Shown one piece after another: positions 29,964 to 38,388 of a stretch of 44,355 nt of DNA. This stretch comes from DATHXC01 sp041662005 (GTDB lineage: Bacteria > Pseudomonadota > Gammaproteobacteria > Burkholderiales > Methylophilaceae), in contig JBAZTJ010000005.1 of NCBI GenBank assembly GCA_041662005.1, forward strand, positions 1 to 44,355, written 5' to 3'. Position numbers and translations under genes: made by a program. Under the pieces are notes generated by a model. The model did not search any database. It was not told where the DNA came from and saw only the letters and a list, made by a program, of their open reading frames with translations. How positions within the stretch are numbered: position 1 is the first letter of the stretch; each line of letters starts with the position of its first letter.

Positions 29964-31187
29964 ATGGTACGTCGTGTCGTTGTAACAGGTATGGGCATTG
30001 TTTCCAGTCTGGGAAACAATAAAGCCGAGGTTGTCGATAGCTTGCGTGAAGGCCGTTCTGGCATCACTTTTCAGCAGGAGTATGCAGATCGCGGCTTGCG
30101 CTCGCATGTGGCAGGTTCGATCAAGAACCTCGACATTTCCGAATTGATTGATCGCAAACTGTTGCGCTTCATGGCGAATGGTCATGCCTATGCGTGGATA
30201 GCGCTGCAGGAAGCCATTGCTGATGCCGGTCTGCAAGATGATCTGGTCTCCAATGTACGTACCGGTATTATTGTCGGTGGTGGTGGCCCTTCGACCGAAA
30301 GTATCGAGGAAAGTAACCGAGTACTTGCCGAGAAAGGCATACGCCGGGTTGGCCCGTATATGGTCACCAAGGCGATGTGCAGCGGTATCGTTGCTACCCT
30401 GGCTACTGGTGCCAAAATTAAGGGCGTCAATTACGGCATCAGCTCAGCCTGCTCTACCAGTGCCCATTGTATAGGTGCAGGTATGGAGCAGATCCAGCTG
30501 GGCAAGCAGGATATTGTGTTTGCTGGCGGCGGCGAGGAGGAGCATTGGAGCTTGTCCTATCTGTTCGACGCCATGGGTGCGATGTCCAGCAAGTACAACG
30601 ATACCCCTGATAAAGCATCGCGGACTTATGACGCGAACCGTGATGGTTTCGTGATCTCTGGTGGCGGTGGCATAGTGGTGCTGGAGGAATATGAACATGC
30701 CAAGGCGCGTGGTGCCAAAATCTACGCCGAAGTCGTGGGCTATGGCGCTACTTCTGATGGCTACGATATGGTCGCGCCTTCAGGTGAAGGTGCTGTCAGG
30801 TGCATGCAGTTGGCCCTGCAAGGGGTTGAGGGCGAGGTGGATTACATCAACACCCACGGTACCAGCACACCGGTTGGCGATACCAAAGAGCTGGAAGCAA
30901 TACGTGCAGTGTTTGGCGAGAGCAAAACGGCGATTGCCTCTACTAAATCCCTGTCAGGCCATGCACTGGGTGCGGCTGGGGTGAATGAAGCGATTTATAC
31001 CCTGTTGATGATGGAAAATAACTTTATTGCAGCATCTGCCAATATCGAAACACTGGATCCAGCGGCGGAGGGTTTGAATATCGTGCGTCAGCGTATTGAT
31101 AACGCCAACATTCAAACTGCGCTGTCCAATAGCTTTGGCTTTGGCGGGACTAATGCCACGCTGACCTTCTCCCGTAAGGGGTTGTAG
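29964..31187 (+). CDS. fabB: 3-oxoacyl-ACP synthase I FabB
   Basis: A 407-residue beta-ketoacyl-ACP synthase that elongates acyl-ACP and is specifically needed for cis-unsaturated chains made by FabA. The catalytic triad motifs are Cys163 in SSACSTSAHC, the first His in NTHGTSTPVGD and the second His in KSLSGHALGAAG; GFGGTNA closes the active-site loop. A clear GAGGAG ribosome site precedes the ATG. The fabA-fabB order matches other proteobacteria, and the organism should therefore make unsaturated fatty acids anaerobically. The stop abuts the stop of the convergent Mth938-like gene. Confidence 0.95.
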   Translation: MVRRVVVTGMGIVSSLGNNKAEVVDSLREGRSGITFQQEYADRGLRSHVAGSIKNLDISELIDRKLLRFMANGHAYAWIALQEAIADAGLQDDLVSNVRTGIIVGGGGPSTESIEESNRVLAEKGIRRVGPYMVTKAMCSGIVATLATGAKIKGVNYGISSACSTSAHCIGAGMEQIQLGKQDIVFAGGGEEEHWSLSYLFDAMGAMSSKYNDTPDKASRTYDANRDGFVISGGGGIVVLEEYEHAKARGAKIYAEVVGYGATSDGYDMVAPSGEGAVRCMQLALQGVEGEVDYINTHGTSTPVGDTKELEAIRAVFGESKTAIASTKSLSGHALGAAGVNEAIYTLLMMENNFIAASANIETLDPAAEGLNIVRQRIDNANIQTALSNSFGFGGTNATLTFSRKGL

Positions 31188-31562
31188 TCAGCGCTGGATA
31201 ATCAAGGCCGCAGCGACCCTGCGGCCTTCTGCCATTAGTATGTTGTAAGTTCTGCAGGCAGCATCTGTGGTCATGCACTCCACCGCGATGTTGTGCTCAG
31301 TCAATGCCGCAATCAGGCGGGGGTGGATAAAGCGATGCTTGAGGCCGGTGCCAAGTAATACCACTTCCGGTTGCAGCGTCACCAGTAATGTAAAATCCTC
31401 AGTCTTTAGCGCATCAAAATCAGCCACTTGCCAATCCGTGCGTACTTCGGTGGGCAGCACAATCACGCTATGTTCAAAACGTTGATGATTAATAGCCACC
31501 CAGTCAGGGGTATAGCCGGTAATGAGTTGATTGCCTGCGGCTTGGGTTAAATGTAATTTCAT
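31188..31562 (-). CDS. Mth938-like domain protein (DUF498)
   Basis: A 124-residue protein of the Mth938/NDUFAF3 family: FEHSVIVLPTEV, LLVTLQPEVVLLGTGLKHRFIHP and VECMTTDAACRTYNILMAEGRRVAAALI are typical blocks. Human NDUFAF3 assists complex I assembly, but the bacterial role is unassigned. The start at 31562 (MKLHLTQAAGN) fits relatives; a start at 31628 would add 22 residues reading into the alaA promoter. The gene is divergent from alaA and ends exactly next to fabB. Confidence 0.82.
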   Translation of the reverse strand: MKLHLTQAAGNQLITGYTPDWVAINHQRFEHSVIVLPTEVRTDWQVADFDALKTEDFTLLVTLQPEVVLLGTGLKHRFIHPRLIAALTEHNIAVECMTTDAACRTYNILMAEGRRVAAALIIQR

Positions 31563-31593
31563 TTTGGGTTCTCGCGTGCATGCCTTAGTTACA

Positions 31594-31623
31594 TTGCCTG
31601 AATAGGGCCTGACAAGGTAAGAT
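31594..31623 (+). promoter_or_regulatory. Possible promoter of alaA
   Basis: TTGCCT (31594-31599), an 18-bp spacer and TAAGAT (31618-31623) lie 30 bp before the GTG start of alaA. The match is moderate, but the position is good for an operon of alaA, a GNAT gene, hom and thrC. Confidence 0.4.
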
Positions 31624-31652
31624 ATCACATTTTTTCGACCAGGTTTTTAGCC

Positions 31653-32879
31653 GTGGAACCCATACTCAAATCTTCCAAACTCAATAACGTGTGCTACGAC
31701 ATTCGCGGCCCGGTATTGGCGCGCGCCAAGCAGATGGAAGAAGAGGGACATCGCATTATCAAGCTCAATATCGGCAACCCTGCACCGTTTGGGTTTGAAG
31801 CGCCTGAAGAGATACTGCAGGATGTGATCCTCAATATGGGCGCGGCTTCCGGCTACACCGACTCTAAAGGCCTGTTCGCTGCGCGTAAGGCCATCATGCA
31901 TTACACACAGCAGAAGCACATTGCCAATGTACATATTGATGACATCATCATCGGCAACGGGGTTTCCGAGCTGATCGTGATGGCAATGCAGGCTTTGCTG
32001 AATAATGGCGACCAGATATTGGTGCCTATGCCGGATTATCCTTTATGGACAGCTGCTGTGACCCTTGCAGGCGGCACGCCGCGCCATTATCGCTGTGACG
32101 AAGCTAGCGGTTGGTTGCCAGACCTGAAGGATATGGAAGCCAAGATTACCGCCAATACCCGCGGTATCGTACTGATTAACCCCAATAACCCCACGGGCGC
32201 CTTGTATCCTGCAGAGTTTCTGGAAAAGGTGGTCGAGATCGCGCGCCATCACAAACTGATCATTTTTGCTGATGAGATCTACGACAAGGTACTGTATGAC
32301 GGCAACGTACATACTTCAGTGGCCTCATTGGCCGAGGATGTATTGTTCGTCACCTTTAACGGCCTGTCCAAAAATTATCGCACCTGTGGCTATCGTGCAG
32401 GCTGGTTGGTGGTGTCAGGCGAGAAGCGTCATGCAACTGATTATATCGAAGGCCTGAATATGCTGGCCTCGATGCGCCTGTGCGCCAATGTGCCGGGACA
32501 GCTGGCGATACAGACCGCACTGGGCGGCTACCAGAGCATCAATGACCTAGTAGCACCGGGCGGGCGCTTGTGCAAGCAGCGTGACCTGGCCTATGAAATG
32601 CTGACGGCGATTCCGGGTGTTACCTGTTACAAGCCTGCAGCTGCAATGTATCTGTTCCCGAAAGTGGATCCAAAAATCTATCCTATCAAGGATGATCAGC
32701 AGTTTATCCTGGACCTGTTACTTGAAGAGAAAGTGCTGCTGGTACAAGGCACTGGCTTTAACTGGAAGTCGACAGACCATTTCCGCGTGGTGTTCTTGCC
32801 GAACGTGGATGACCTGACAGAGGCCATTACCCGCATTGCGCGCTTCCTGGAAGGCTATCGCAAGCGCCATGGTACATGA
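31653..32879 (+). CDS. alaA: Alanine aminotransferase AlaA (GTG start)
   Basis: A 408-residue PLP aminotransferase that makes alanine from pyruvate and glutamate. The N terminus MEPILKSSKLNNVCYDIRGPV, the LNIGNPAPFGFEAP motif, INPNNPTGA, FADEIYDKVLYDG and the PLP lysine Lys240 in GLSKNYR match the AlaA (YfbQ) group, one of the aspartate-family-like fold I enzymes. The GTG at 31653 is needed for the conserved first residues; no in-frame ATG fits. In betaproteobacteria this gene usually precedes hom and thrC, as here. The stop overlaps the next start (ATGA). Confidence 0.92.
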   Translation: MEPILKSSKLNNVCYDIRGPVLARAKQMEEEGHRIIKLNIGNPAPFGFEAPEEILQDVILNMGAASGYTDSKGLFAARKAIMHYTQQKHIANVHIDDIIIGNGVSELIVMAMQALLNNGDQILVPMPDYPLWTAAVTLAGGTPRHYRCDEASGWLPDLKDMEAKITANTRGIVLINPNNPTGALYPAEFLEKVVEIARHHKLIIFADEIYDKVLYDGNVHTSVASLAEDVLFVTFNGLSKNYRTCGYRAGWLVVSGEKRHATDYIEGLNMLASMRLCANVPGQLAIQTALGGYQSINDLVAPGGRLCKQRDLAYEMLTAIPGVTCYKPAAAMYLFPKVDPKIYPIKDDQQFILDLLLEEKVLLVQGTGFNWKSTDHFRVVFLPNVDDLTEAITRIARFLEGYRKRHGT

Positions 32880-33313
32880 AGCTCGTTGAGGTCACTGACA
32901 GCAACGGGCAAGTAGTAGCGCCAGACTGGCTGCTAAGAGCTGAGCAAGTGCACCGACAATTAAGGCCGCAGCTGCCGGTAGACTATGCTGGGCGCATGCG
33001 GGAGGTGTTTGCTAACGGCGCGCGTTTGCTGGTGGCGGTGAGTGATGAGCAGGTGCTAGGTGTAGCGCTCTGGCGCCTGATTGAGAACACCTATGAAGGG
33101 CTCAGGCTGTATGTGGACGACCTGGTGACTGATGAGTCTCAGCGTTCCAGGGGGGTAGGTAAGTTGCTACTGCAACATCTTGAGCAGCAGGCTCGGACAT
33201 CAGGTTGTGCGGTATTGGCGCTAGATTCTGGTGTGCAGCGTGCTGCAGCACACAAGTTTTACTTTCGTGAAGGAATGCATATTCCTTCATTTTGCTTTAG
33301 GAAAAATCTGTAA
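32876..33313 (+). CDS. GNAT-family N-acetyltransferase
   Basis: A 145-residue acetyltransferase with the GNAT fold. The acetyl-CoA pyrophosphate loop is visible as QRSRGVGKLLLQHL after YVDDLVTDES (motif A), and ALDSGVQRAAAHKFYFREGM forms motif B. The substrate is unknown. It is coupled on both sides: its ATG overlaps the alaA stop and its TAA overlaps the hom start (TAATG). The tight setting among amino acid genes suggests a small-molecule or amino acid substrate, but that is only inference. Confidence 0.85.
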   Translation: MKLVEVTDSNGQVVAPDWLLRAEQVHRQLRPQLPVDYAGRMREVFANGARLLVAVSDEQVLGVALWRLIENTYEGLRLYVDDLVTDESQRSRGVGKLLLQHLEQQARTSGCAVLALDSGVQRAAAHKFYFREGMHIPSFCFRKNL

Positions 33314-34626
33314 TGAAACCAGTTAATGTAGGCTTGTTAGGCATAGGCACGGTCGGCGGCGGTACTTTTACCGTACTGACACGCAACCAGCAGGAGATCG
33401 CACGCCGTGCAGGTCGTATCATTCAAATTGTCAAAGTGGCCGATCGTGATGTGGCACGGGCAAAGGAAATCACTGGTGGCAAGATTGCGGTGACCGAGGA
33501 TGCATTTTCAGTTGTCAACGACCCCCATGTAGATGTGGTAGTTGAGTTGATTGGCGGCTACACACTGGCTAAAGAGCTGGTGCTTCAAGCCATTGCCAAC
33601 GGCAAGCATGTGGTGACCGCCAACAAGGCGCTGATTGCACTACACGGTAATGAGATATTCGCAGCCGCCCAAGCCAAGGGTGTCATCGTGGCATTCGAGG
33701 CCGCAGTGGCTGGTGGTATTCCCATCATCAAGGCTTTGCGTGAAGGCCTGTCTGCCAATCGTATTGAATGGATAGCCGGCATCATTAACGGTACGACTAA
33801 CTTTATCCTCACCGAGATGCGCGAAAAAGGCCTGGCCTTTGCCGACGTTCTGGGCGAGGCGCAGCGCCTGGGCTATGCCGAAGCCGACCCGACTTTTGAT
33901 GTGGAGGGTATCGATGCTGCCCACAAGCTGACTATCATGTCGGCGATTGCTTTTGGCAGCACCATGCAGTTTGTTCAGGCTTATACCGAGGGCATTACCA
34001 AGCTGGATGCCAAGGATATTCGCTATGCGGAAGAACTGGGCTACAGAGTCAAATTGCTGGGTATTACCAAGCGCACCGACAAAGGCGTTGAGCTGCGTGT
34101 GCATCCTACGCTGATCCCTGAAAAGCGCTTGATCGCTAACGTCAACGGTGCAATGAATGCCGTCGTGGTGAAGGGCGATGCTGTTGGCCCTACGCTTTAT
34201 TACGGTGCCGGCGCCGGCGCCGAACCTACGGCCAGTGCGGTAGTGGCTGACCTGGTGGATGTGGCGCGCATGGAATCTGCAACGGTAGAACAACGCGTAC
34301 CCTATTTGGGTTTCCAGGCAGAGCAGATCGTCAATCTGCCTATTTTGCCGATCACTGAAATCAGCAGCGCTTATTACCTGCGCATGCGCGCTATGGATAA
34401 ACCGGGCGTGCTGGCTGAGGTGACCAAGATACTGGGTGATCGTGAGATTTCGATTGATGCCATGATGCAAAAAGAACCACAGGATAACGAAACTGAGGCT
34501 GACATCATTATCCTCACACACATCACTGTGGAAAAGAACATGAATGCTGCGATTGCGGCTATCGAGGCTTTGCCTGCCATAGCAGGTAAAGTCACACGCT
34601 TGCGTATGGAAGAATTAGGCAAATAA
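33313..34626 (+). CDS. hom: Homoserine dehydrogenase with ACT domain
   Basis: A 437-residue NAD(P)-dependent enzyme that reduces aspartate semialdehyde to homoserine for threonine and methionine. The Rossmann loop GLLGIGTVGGG is near the N terminus; TANKALIALHG, AAVAGGIPIIKAL, IAGIINGTTNFIL, and EADPTFDVEGIDAAHKL are the catalytic-domain blocks. A C-terminal ACT domain begins about residue 355 (YYLRMRAMDKPGVLAEVTKIL) and is the likely site of threonine feedback. thrC follows after 4 nt, forming the last two threonine-committed steps apart from thrB, which is not here. Confidence 0.96.
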   Translation: MKPVNVGLLGIGTVGGGTFTVLTRNQQEIARRAGRIIQIVKVADRDVARAKEITGGKIAVTEDAFSVVNDPHVDVVVELIGGYTLAKELVLQAIANGKHVVTANKALIALHGNEIFAAAQAKGVIVAFEAAVAGGIPIIKALREGLSANRIEWIAGIINGTTNFILTEMREKGLAFADVLGEAQRLGYAEADPTFDVEGIDAAHKLTIMSAIAFGSTMQFVQAYTEGITKLDAKDIRYAEELGYRVKLLGITKRTDKGVELRVHPTLIPEKRLIANVNGAMNAVVVKGDAVGPTLYYGAGAGAEPTASAVVADLVDVARMESATVEQRVPYLGFQAEQIVNLPILPITEISSAYYLRMRAMDKPGVLAEVTKILGDREISIDAMMQKEPQDNETEADIIILTHITVEKNMNAAIAAIEALPAIAGKVTRLRMEELGK

Positions 34627-34630
34627 CACA

Positions 34631-36058
34631 ATGAAATATATTAGTACCCGTGGCAATTCGCCCGCCCTCAATTTTAGTGAAATCCTGCTCGGTGGTTTAG
34701 CGCCTGATGGCGGCTTGTATCTGCCCGAGACATACCCGCAGTTTACCGATGCGGATTTAACCGCTATGCGCGCCATGAATTATCGCGACCTGGCGTTCAC
34801 CATACTTTCCCGCCTGGTGGATGACATCCCTGCCGCAGACCTCAGAACCATTATTGACAAGACCTACCGGGCCGATGTGTATTGCTACGCACGCAAAGGG
34901 CAGCAGGCGGCAGATATTACGCCTACCCTGAAGCTGGAGGATAATCTCTACCTGCTGTCGCTTTCCAACGGCCCGACGCTCGCATTTAAGGACATAGCCA
35001 TGCAGTTGCTGGGCAACCTGTTTGAGTATGTGTTGAGCAAAGTTGGGAGAACCACCAATATTCTCGGTGCGACTTCCGGCGATACTGGCTCTGCTGCCGA
35101 ATATGCGATGCGCGGCAAAAAGGGTATCAGCGTATTCATGCTATCACCTCATAAAAAGATGAGCCGTTTCCAGACTGCGCAGATGTTCAGCCTGCAGGAT
35201 GACAATATCCATAATATCGCGGTGAAAGGCGTGTTTGACGACTGCCAGGATATGGTTAAGGCGGTATCCAATGACCATGCCTTCAAGGCAAAACACAAGA
35301 TAGGCGCCGTAAACTCAATCAACTGGGCGCGTGTGGCTGCGCAGGTGGTGTATTACTTCAAGGGTTATTTTGCCGTGACGCAGAATAACCAGCAGAAAGT
35401 CAGTTTTTCAGTGCCTTCCGGCAATTTCGGCAATGTGTGTGCAGGCCATATCGCCCGCATGATGGGCCTGCCTATCCACAAGCTGGTGGTAGCGACCAAT
35501 GAAAATGACGTACTGGATGAGTTTTTCAAAACCGGGGTGTATCGTCCACGCGGCTCCGCTAATACTTACCACACCTCCAGCCCGTCCATGGATATCAGTA
35601 AGGCTTCCAATTTTGAGCGTTTTGTATTCGACCTTGTTGGCCGTGACGGCACAAAAATGCGCGAGCTATGGAGCAAAGTCGATAGCGGTGGTGCATTTGA
35701 TCTGAATGCTGAGGGTTACTTTGCCAAGGTTGCCGATTACGGCATGGTCTCCGGAAGTAGCAACCACGCTAATCGCATGCTGACCATACGTGACACCTTT
35801 GAGAAGTATGGTGTGACCATAGATACACATACAGCCGATGGCTTAAAGGTGGCACTGGAATACCGTGAGCAGGGCATTCCCATGGTGGTGCTGGAGACCG
35901 CACTGGCAGCCAAGTTTGAGGAAGCGATAGTCGAGGCCCTGGGCCAAAAGCCTGAGCGCCCGGCACCGCTGAAAGGGCTGGAAGACTTGCCGCAACGTTC
36001 GGATGTGATGGATTTCGATGTAAACGCGATCAAGCAATATATCGCCGATAGAAGCTAA
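34631..36058 (+). CDS. thrC: Threonine synthase
   Basis: A 475-residue PLP enzyme that converts O-phosphohomoserine to threonine. The PLP lysine is Lys120 in GPTLAFKDIAMQLLG, and the PLP phosphate loop is ATSGDTGSAAEYA. The N terminus MKYISTRGNSPALNFSE and the length are those of the class II (YPL-type) enzymes seen in E. coli and fungi. The gene is the last of the alaA-GNAT-hom-thrC run. The 43 bp between its stop and thyA contain no terminator-like hairpin, so read-through into thyA is possible. Confidence 0.95.
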   Translation: MKYISTRGNSPALNFSEILLGGLAPDGGLYLPETYPQFTDADLTAMRAMNYRDLAFTILSRLVDDIPAADLRTIIDKTYRADVYCYARKGQQAADITPTLKLEDNLYLLSLSNGPTLAFKDIAMQLLGNLFEYVLSKVGRTTNILGATSGDTGSAAEYAMRGKKGISVFMLSPHKKMSRFQTAQMFSLQDDNIHNIAVKGVFDDCQDMVKAVSNDHAFKAKHKIGAVNSINWARVAAQVVYYFKGYFAVTQNNQQKVSFSVPSGNFGNVCAGHIARMMGLPIHKLVVATNENDVLDEFFKTGVYRPRGSANTYHTSSPSMDISKASNFERFVFDLVGRDGTKMRELWSKVDSGGAFDLNAEGYFAKVADYGMVSGSSNHANRMLTIRDTFEKYGVTIDTHTADGLKVALEYREQGIPMVVLETALAAKFEEAIVEALGQKPERPAPLKGLEDLPQRSDVMDFDVNAIKQYIADRS

Positions 36059-36101
36059 GCCTTCCGCATGATGGGGATCAAATAATGCAGGTGTACCATT
36101 A

Positions 36102-36896
36102 ATGAAAGTTTACCAAGAGTTATTGCAGCATGTGCTGGAACACGGCAACAGAAAAGAAGATCGTACGGGTACCGGGACCATCTCCGTATTTGGTTACCAG
36201 ATGCGCTTCAACCTGGAAGAGGGCTTTCCGCTACTCACCACCAAGAAGGTACACCTTAAATCCATCATCCACGAGCTGCTATGGTTTTTGCAAGGCAGCA
36301 CCAATATTGCCTACCTCAAGGAAAATGGGGTCAGGATATGGGACGAATGGGCCGATGAAAACGGCAATCTAGGCCCAGTTTATGGCTATCAGTGGCGTAA
36401 CTGGCCCAAGCCGGATGGTACACATATAGACCAGATCAGCCAGGTCGTGAATGCCATTAAGACAAACCCCGACTCACGTCGCCTGATAGTGTCGGCCTGG
36501 AACGTGGCTGATGTCGATCAGATGAAGCTGCCGCCTTGCCACGCATTTTTCCAGTTCTATGTCGCTGATGGCAAGCTGTCATGCCAGCTGTATCAACGCA
36601 GTGCAGATATCTTCCTTGGCGTCCCATTCAATATTGCGTCATATGCACTACTGACTATGATGGTCGCGCAGGTATGCGGCCTAAAGCTGGGTGATTTTGT
36701 GCATACGCTGGGTGATGCACATATCTACCTGAATCACCTTGAGCAGGTCAATGAGCAGCTTACGCGCGATATTCGTGCATTGCCGACCATGCGTATCAAT
36801 CCCGAGATTCAAGATATCTTTGGATTCAAATTCGAAGATTTTGAACTGCAGAACTATGACCCGCATCCTGCGATCAAGGGTCAGGTTGCCGTGTAG
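36102..36896 (+). CDS. thyA: Thymidylate synthase
   Basis: A 264-residue folate-dependent enzyme that methylates dUMP to dTMP, consuming methylenetetrahydrofolate made by GlyA. The nucleophile is Cys146 in LPPCHAFFQFYV, the same number as in E. coli. RTGTGTISVFGYQMRF, WDEWADENGNLGPVYGYQWR and the dUMP-binding QRSADIFLGVPFNIASYA are also present. folA, which regenerates the folate, lies 5 kb downstream in the same direction, separated by the inserted minus-strand block. Confidence 0.97.
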   Translation: MKVYQELLQHVLEHGNRKEDRTGTGTISVFGYQMRFNLEEGFPLLTTKKVHLKSIIHELLWFLQGSTNIAYLKENGVRIWDEWADENGNLGPVYGYQWRNWPKPDGTHIDQISQVVNAIKTNPDSRRLIVSAWNVADVDQMKLPPCHAFFQFYVADGKLSCQLYQRSADIFLGVPFNIASYALLTMMVAQVCGLKLGDFVHTLGDAHIYLNHLEQVNEQLTRDIRALPTMRINPEIQDIFGFKFEDFELQNYDPHPAIKGQVAV

Positions 36897-36925
36897 TTGG
36901 CACATAGCTTTTTTGGTTCCAGAGC

Positions 36926-37315
36926 TTAGGCTCGGATAGTGCTGCTACTGAAACTAGTCATGTCACAAGTCAGCGCAGTAGAACGCCCATGCGCTACGGG
37001 GCTACGCTTGCCGCCATCCTTGTTGCCTACCAGCAGGTAGGCATTGTCACAACTCCCGGTCATCATGGCGCTGGCAATTTTTTTGGCTTGGTGTCGTTTT
37101 TCGCTATCTTTATCCTGATTGCCAGTTCCTGACTTTGCTGGGATTTGCTGACTTGGCTTTACCAGCAGCTTGTCTCTTGCCGGGATTTCAGTGCCGGTAT
37201 GGGCAACTGGAATCAAGCCGGCAATCACAGTACCGCCCAAAATGCTGAATATCGTTAATGCAAGGGCTGCGATCAGTACCATAGGGTGGGTCTTGTTCGG
37301 GTTGTTGATTGACAT
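36926..37315 (-). CDS. Small single-pass membrane protein with KTHP-type N terminus
   Basis: A 129-residue protein of unknown function. Its N terminus (NKTHPMVLIAALALTIFS, then ILGGTVIAGLIP) forms one membrane helix, and a polar, Lys-rich tail follows with two Cys residues. The same N-terminal block occurs in the protein encoded at 37479-37832 (KKTHPLVLVAATGLTIFS...GLIP), so the two are paralogues with unrelated tails. Similar KxHPLxxxAA...TG-LP leaders occur in front of glycine-zipper proteins of betaproteobacteria, but no glycine zipper is seen here. The ATG at 37315 was chosen because AAAGGAG lies 8 nt before it; an ATG at 37333 includes that site. The gene lies after a terminator, so it needs its own promoter. 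Confidence 0.7.
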   Translation of the reverse strand: MSINNPNKTHPMVLIAALALTIFSILGGTVIAGLIPVAHTGTEIPARDKLLVKPSQQIPAKSGTGNQDKDSEKRHQAKKIASAMMTGSCDNAYLLVGNKDGGKRSPVAHGRSTALTCDMTSFSSSTIRA

Positions 37316-37409
37316 GAATGGAGCTCCTTTCATTGATCAGATAACGTCACTGCTGCAATTGGCCAGCGCTAAATATTCACTAGCTAAAGTCTGCTCATAA
37401 AAAGCAGGC

Positions 37410-37448
37410 AAAAAAAAGCGAACCTTCTCGGGGAGATGAAGGCCCGCT
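37410..37448 (-). terminator. Strong rho-independent terminator after the small membrane protein gene
   Basis: As minus-strand RNA, AGCGGGCCUUC pairs with GAAGGUUCGCU over 11 bp, including two G-U pairs, and a run of eight Us follows (A-tract 37410-37417). It ends the two-gene unit of the EF-hand and small membrane protein genes and separates it from the paralogue at 36926-37315. Confidence 0.88.
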
Positions 37449-37478
37449 GTAAGGAACTGTGTATGCTGTCTATTAACG

Positions 37479-37832
37479 TTAGGCGACAGTCAACTGGATA
37501 TTCTGGTTGTATTGCAGGTCGCTCATGATGTGTTCCTGCTGATGCTGTTTAAGCTTGGCTCCATTAGGCGATTTCACGCCGTCCTGTGTTTGGTGGAACT
37601 TAGATTCAGGCTGAACCAGATCGGGTGTTGTTGGATCAGGCAGCGTCAGGATAATCGATCTGTTTGCCGTGACATCAACAGCCCGTTCACTTTGCGTATG
37701 TGGGATGAGGCCGGTAATAGCTGCGCTACCCAGAATACTGAAAATCGTCAGGCCGGTTGCGGCAACCAGTACCAATGGGTGAGTTTTCTTGGGTTGTATC
37801 ACTGCTAATTTGTATTCGGCTTTTGACATCAT
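37479..37832 (-). CDS. Small single-pass membrane protein, second member of the sigma-54 operon
   Basis: A 117-residue protein with one membrane helix (about 20-40) in the shared block KKTHPLVLVAATGLTIFS...AITGLIP, then a polar tail rich in Gln, Pro and Lys (QTQDGVKSPNGAKLKQHQQ) and no recognised domain. It starts 3 nt after the stop of the two-EF-hand gene, and its ribosome site (AAAGGA) lies within the last codons of that gene, so the two are translated together. By position it is controlled by the sigma-54 promoter at 38243-38259 and ends at the terminator 31 bp downstream. Function unknown; the tail could be exposed to the periplasm and interact with the EF-hand partner (inference). Confidence 0.72.
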   Translation of the reverse strand: MMSKAEYKLAVIQPKKTHPLVLVAATGLTIFSILGSAAITGLIPHTQSERAVDVTANRSIILTLPDPTTPDLVQPESKFHQTQDGVKSPNGAKLKQHQQEHIMSDLQYNQNIQLTVA

Positions 37833-37835
37833 GAT

Positions 37836-38207
37836 TTATCCTTTAATGACCAGACCATTAATGACTAATCCATTGCTAACTGCTTGTGCACGATGAACAT
37901 TTTTGGTGTTATTCACCGCAGCCTTAAAGTTGGTGTATTCGCTTAATGCCAGTACACCATCACCATTAAAATCTGCCTTCTTAAAGCTTGCCGAGATATC
38001 CCAATCCCTGACAGCTTCTTCCTTGGATAATTTATTGTCATGGTCTACATCAAGATCCATGAACTGATACACCGCCAGTGCATGTGCCGGTGATTCTGCA
38101 ACACCATACGCCATGACATTGAAGTGCGAAAAAATGGCAGCAGAAGCTAGTAATGCAGCAAAAGCGCGTTTGTGTAGCAGAAAATTATTGTCAGACAGTT
38201 TTAGCAC
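37836..38207 (-). CDS. Secreted protein with two EF-hands, first gene of a sigma-54 operon
   Basis: A 123-residue protein with a signal-peptide-like N terminus (Lys/Arg at 13-14, hydrophobic 15-29, likely cleavage near VMA-YG) and two canonical EF-hand loops at 53-64 and 79-90. The C terminus repeats NGLVI twice. The start is a GTG at 38207; the nearby ATG at 38218 is out of frame, and the in-frame Met32 would remove the signal peptide. Transcription probably begins near 38232 from the sigma-54 promoter, giving a leader of about 25 nt. It is followed by a small membrane protein gene. Likely a periplasmic calcium-binding protein induced through GlrK/GlrR; the ligand and partner are not known. 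Confidence 0.78.
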   Translation of the reverse strand: MLKLSDNNFLLHKRAFAALLASAAIFSHFNVMAYGVAESPAHALAVYQFMDLDVDHDNKLSKEEAVRDWDISASFKKADFNGDGVLALSEYTNFKAAVNNTKNVHRAQAVSNGLVINGLVIKG

Positions 38208-38242
38208 GCTGTATCCATGTTTAAGAATTGCAAGGTAAGCAT

Positions 38243-38259
38243 TGCAAGCAGCGTGCCAA
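38243..38259 (-). promoter_or_regulatory. Sigma-54 (RpoN) promoter
   Basis: The minus strand reads TTGGCACGCTGCTTGCA. The -24 GG (38256-38257) and -12 GC (38244-38245) are separated by exactly 10 bp, and TGGCACG-N4-TTGC matches the sigma-54 consensus completely. The predicted start is near 38232, 25 nt before the GTG of the two-EF-hand gene. Sigma-54 promoters need an enhancer-binding activator, and a gene for one (glrR) ends 148 bp upstream. Confidence 0.85.
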
Positions 38260-38318
38260 CTATATATTTTGTATTTAAAACAGGTGGTTATGATTTTTAA
38301 GGCGGGGTTTTAGTGATT

Positions 38319-38346
38319 CTGCATGTCTCTGTATGGAGACATGCAG
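38319..38346. promoter_or_regulatory. Perfect GlrR-type operator within an 11-bp inverted repeat
   Basis: CTGCATGTCTC (38319-38329) and its exact complement GAGACATGCAG (38336-38346) flank a 6-nt centre. The repeat contains TGTC (38324-38327), 10 bp, and GACA (38338-38341), the consensus TGTC-N10-GACA reported for GlrR in enterobacteria. Its centre is about 75 bp upstream of the -24 element, a normal enhancer distance. No T-tract follows on either strand, which argues against a terminator. Confidence 0.78.
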
Positions 38347-38388
38347 TGGTGGTGATATCCTATATTAATGATTTATAAGGATTAATTT

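Noticed and set aside
36893..36914. Sigma-54 promoter after thyA (TTGGCAC on the plus strand)
   Set aside because: The -24 half is present, but the -12 GC is missing at the required spacing, and no plus-strand gene follows.
37316..37409. Sigma-54 promoter for the second small membrane protein gene
   Set aside because: A TGGCC...TTGC-like stretch is present near 37360, but the GG-to-GC distance is 6 bp instead of 10.
38319..38346. Reading the 11-bp hairpin as the glrR terminator
   Set aside because: No T-tract follows on the minus strand, and it contains an exact TGTC-N10-GACA site at enhancer distance from a sigma-54 promoter, so an operator explains it better.
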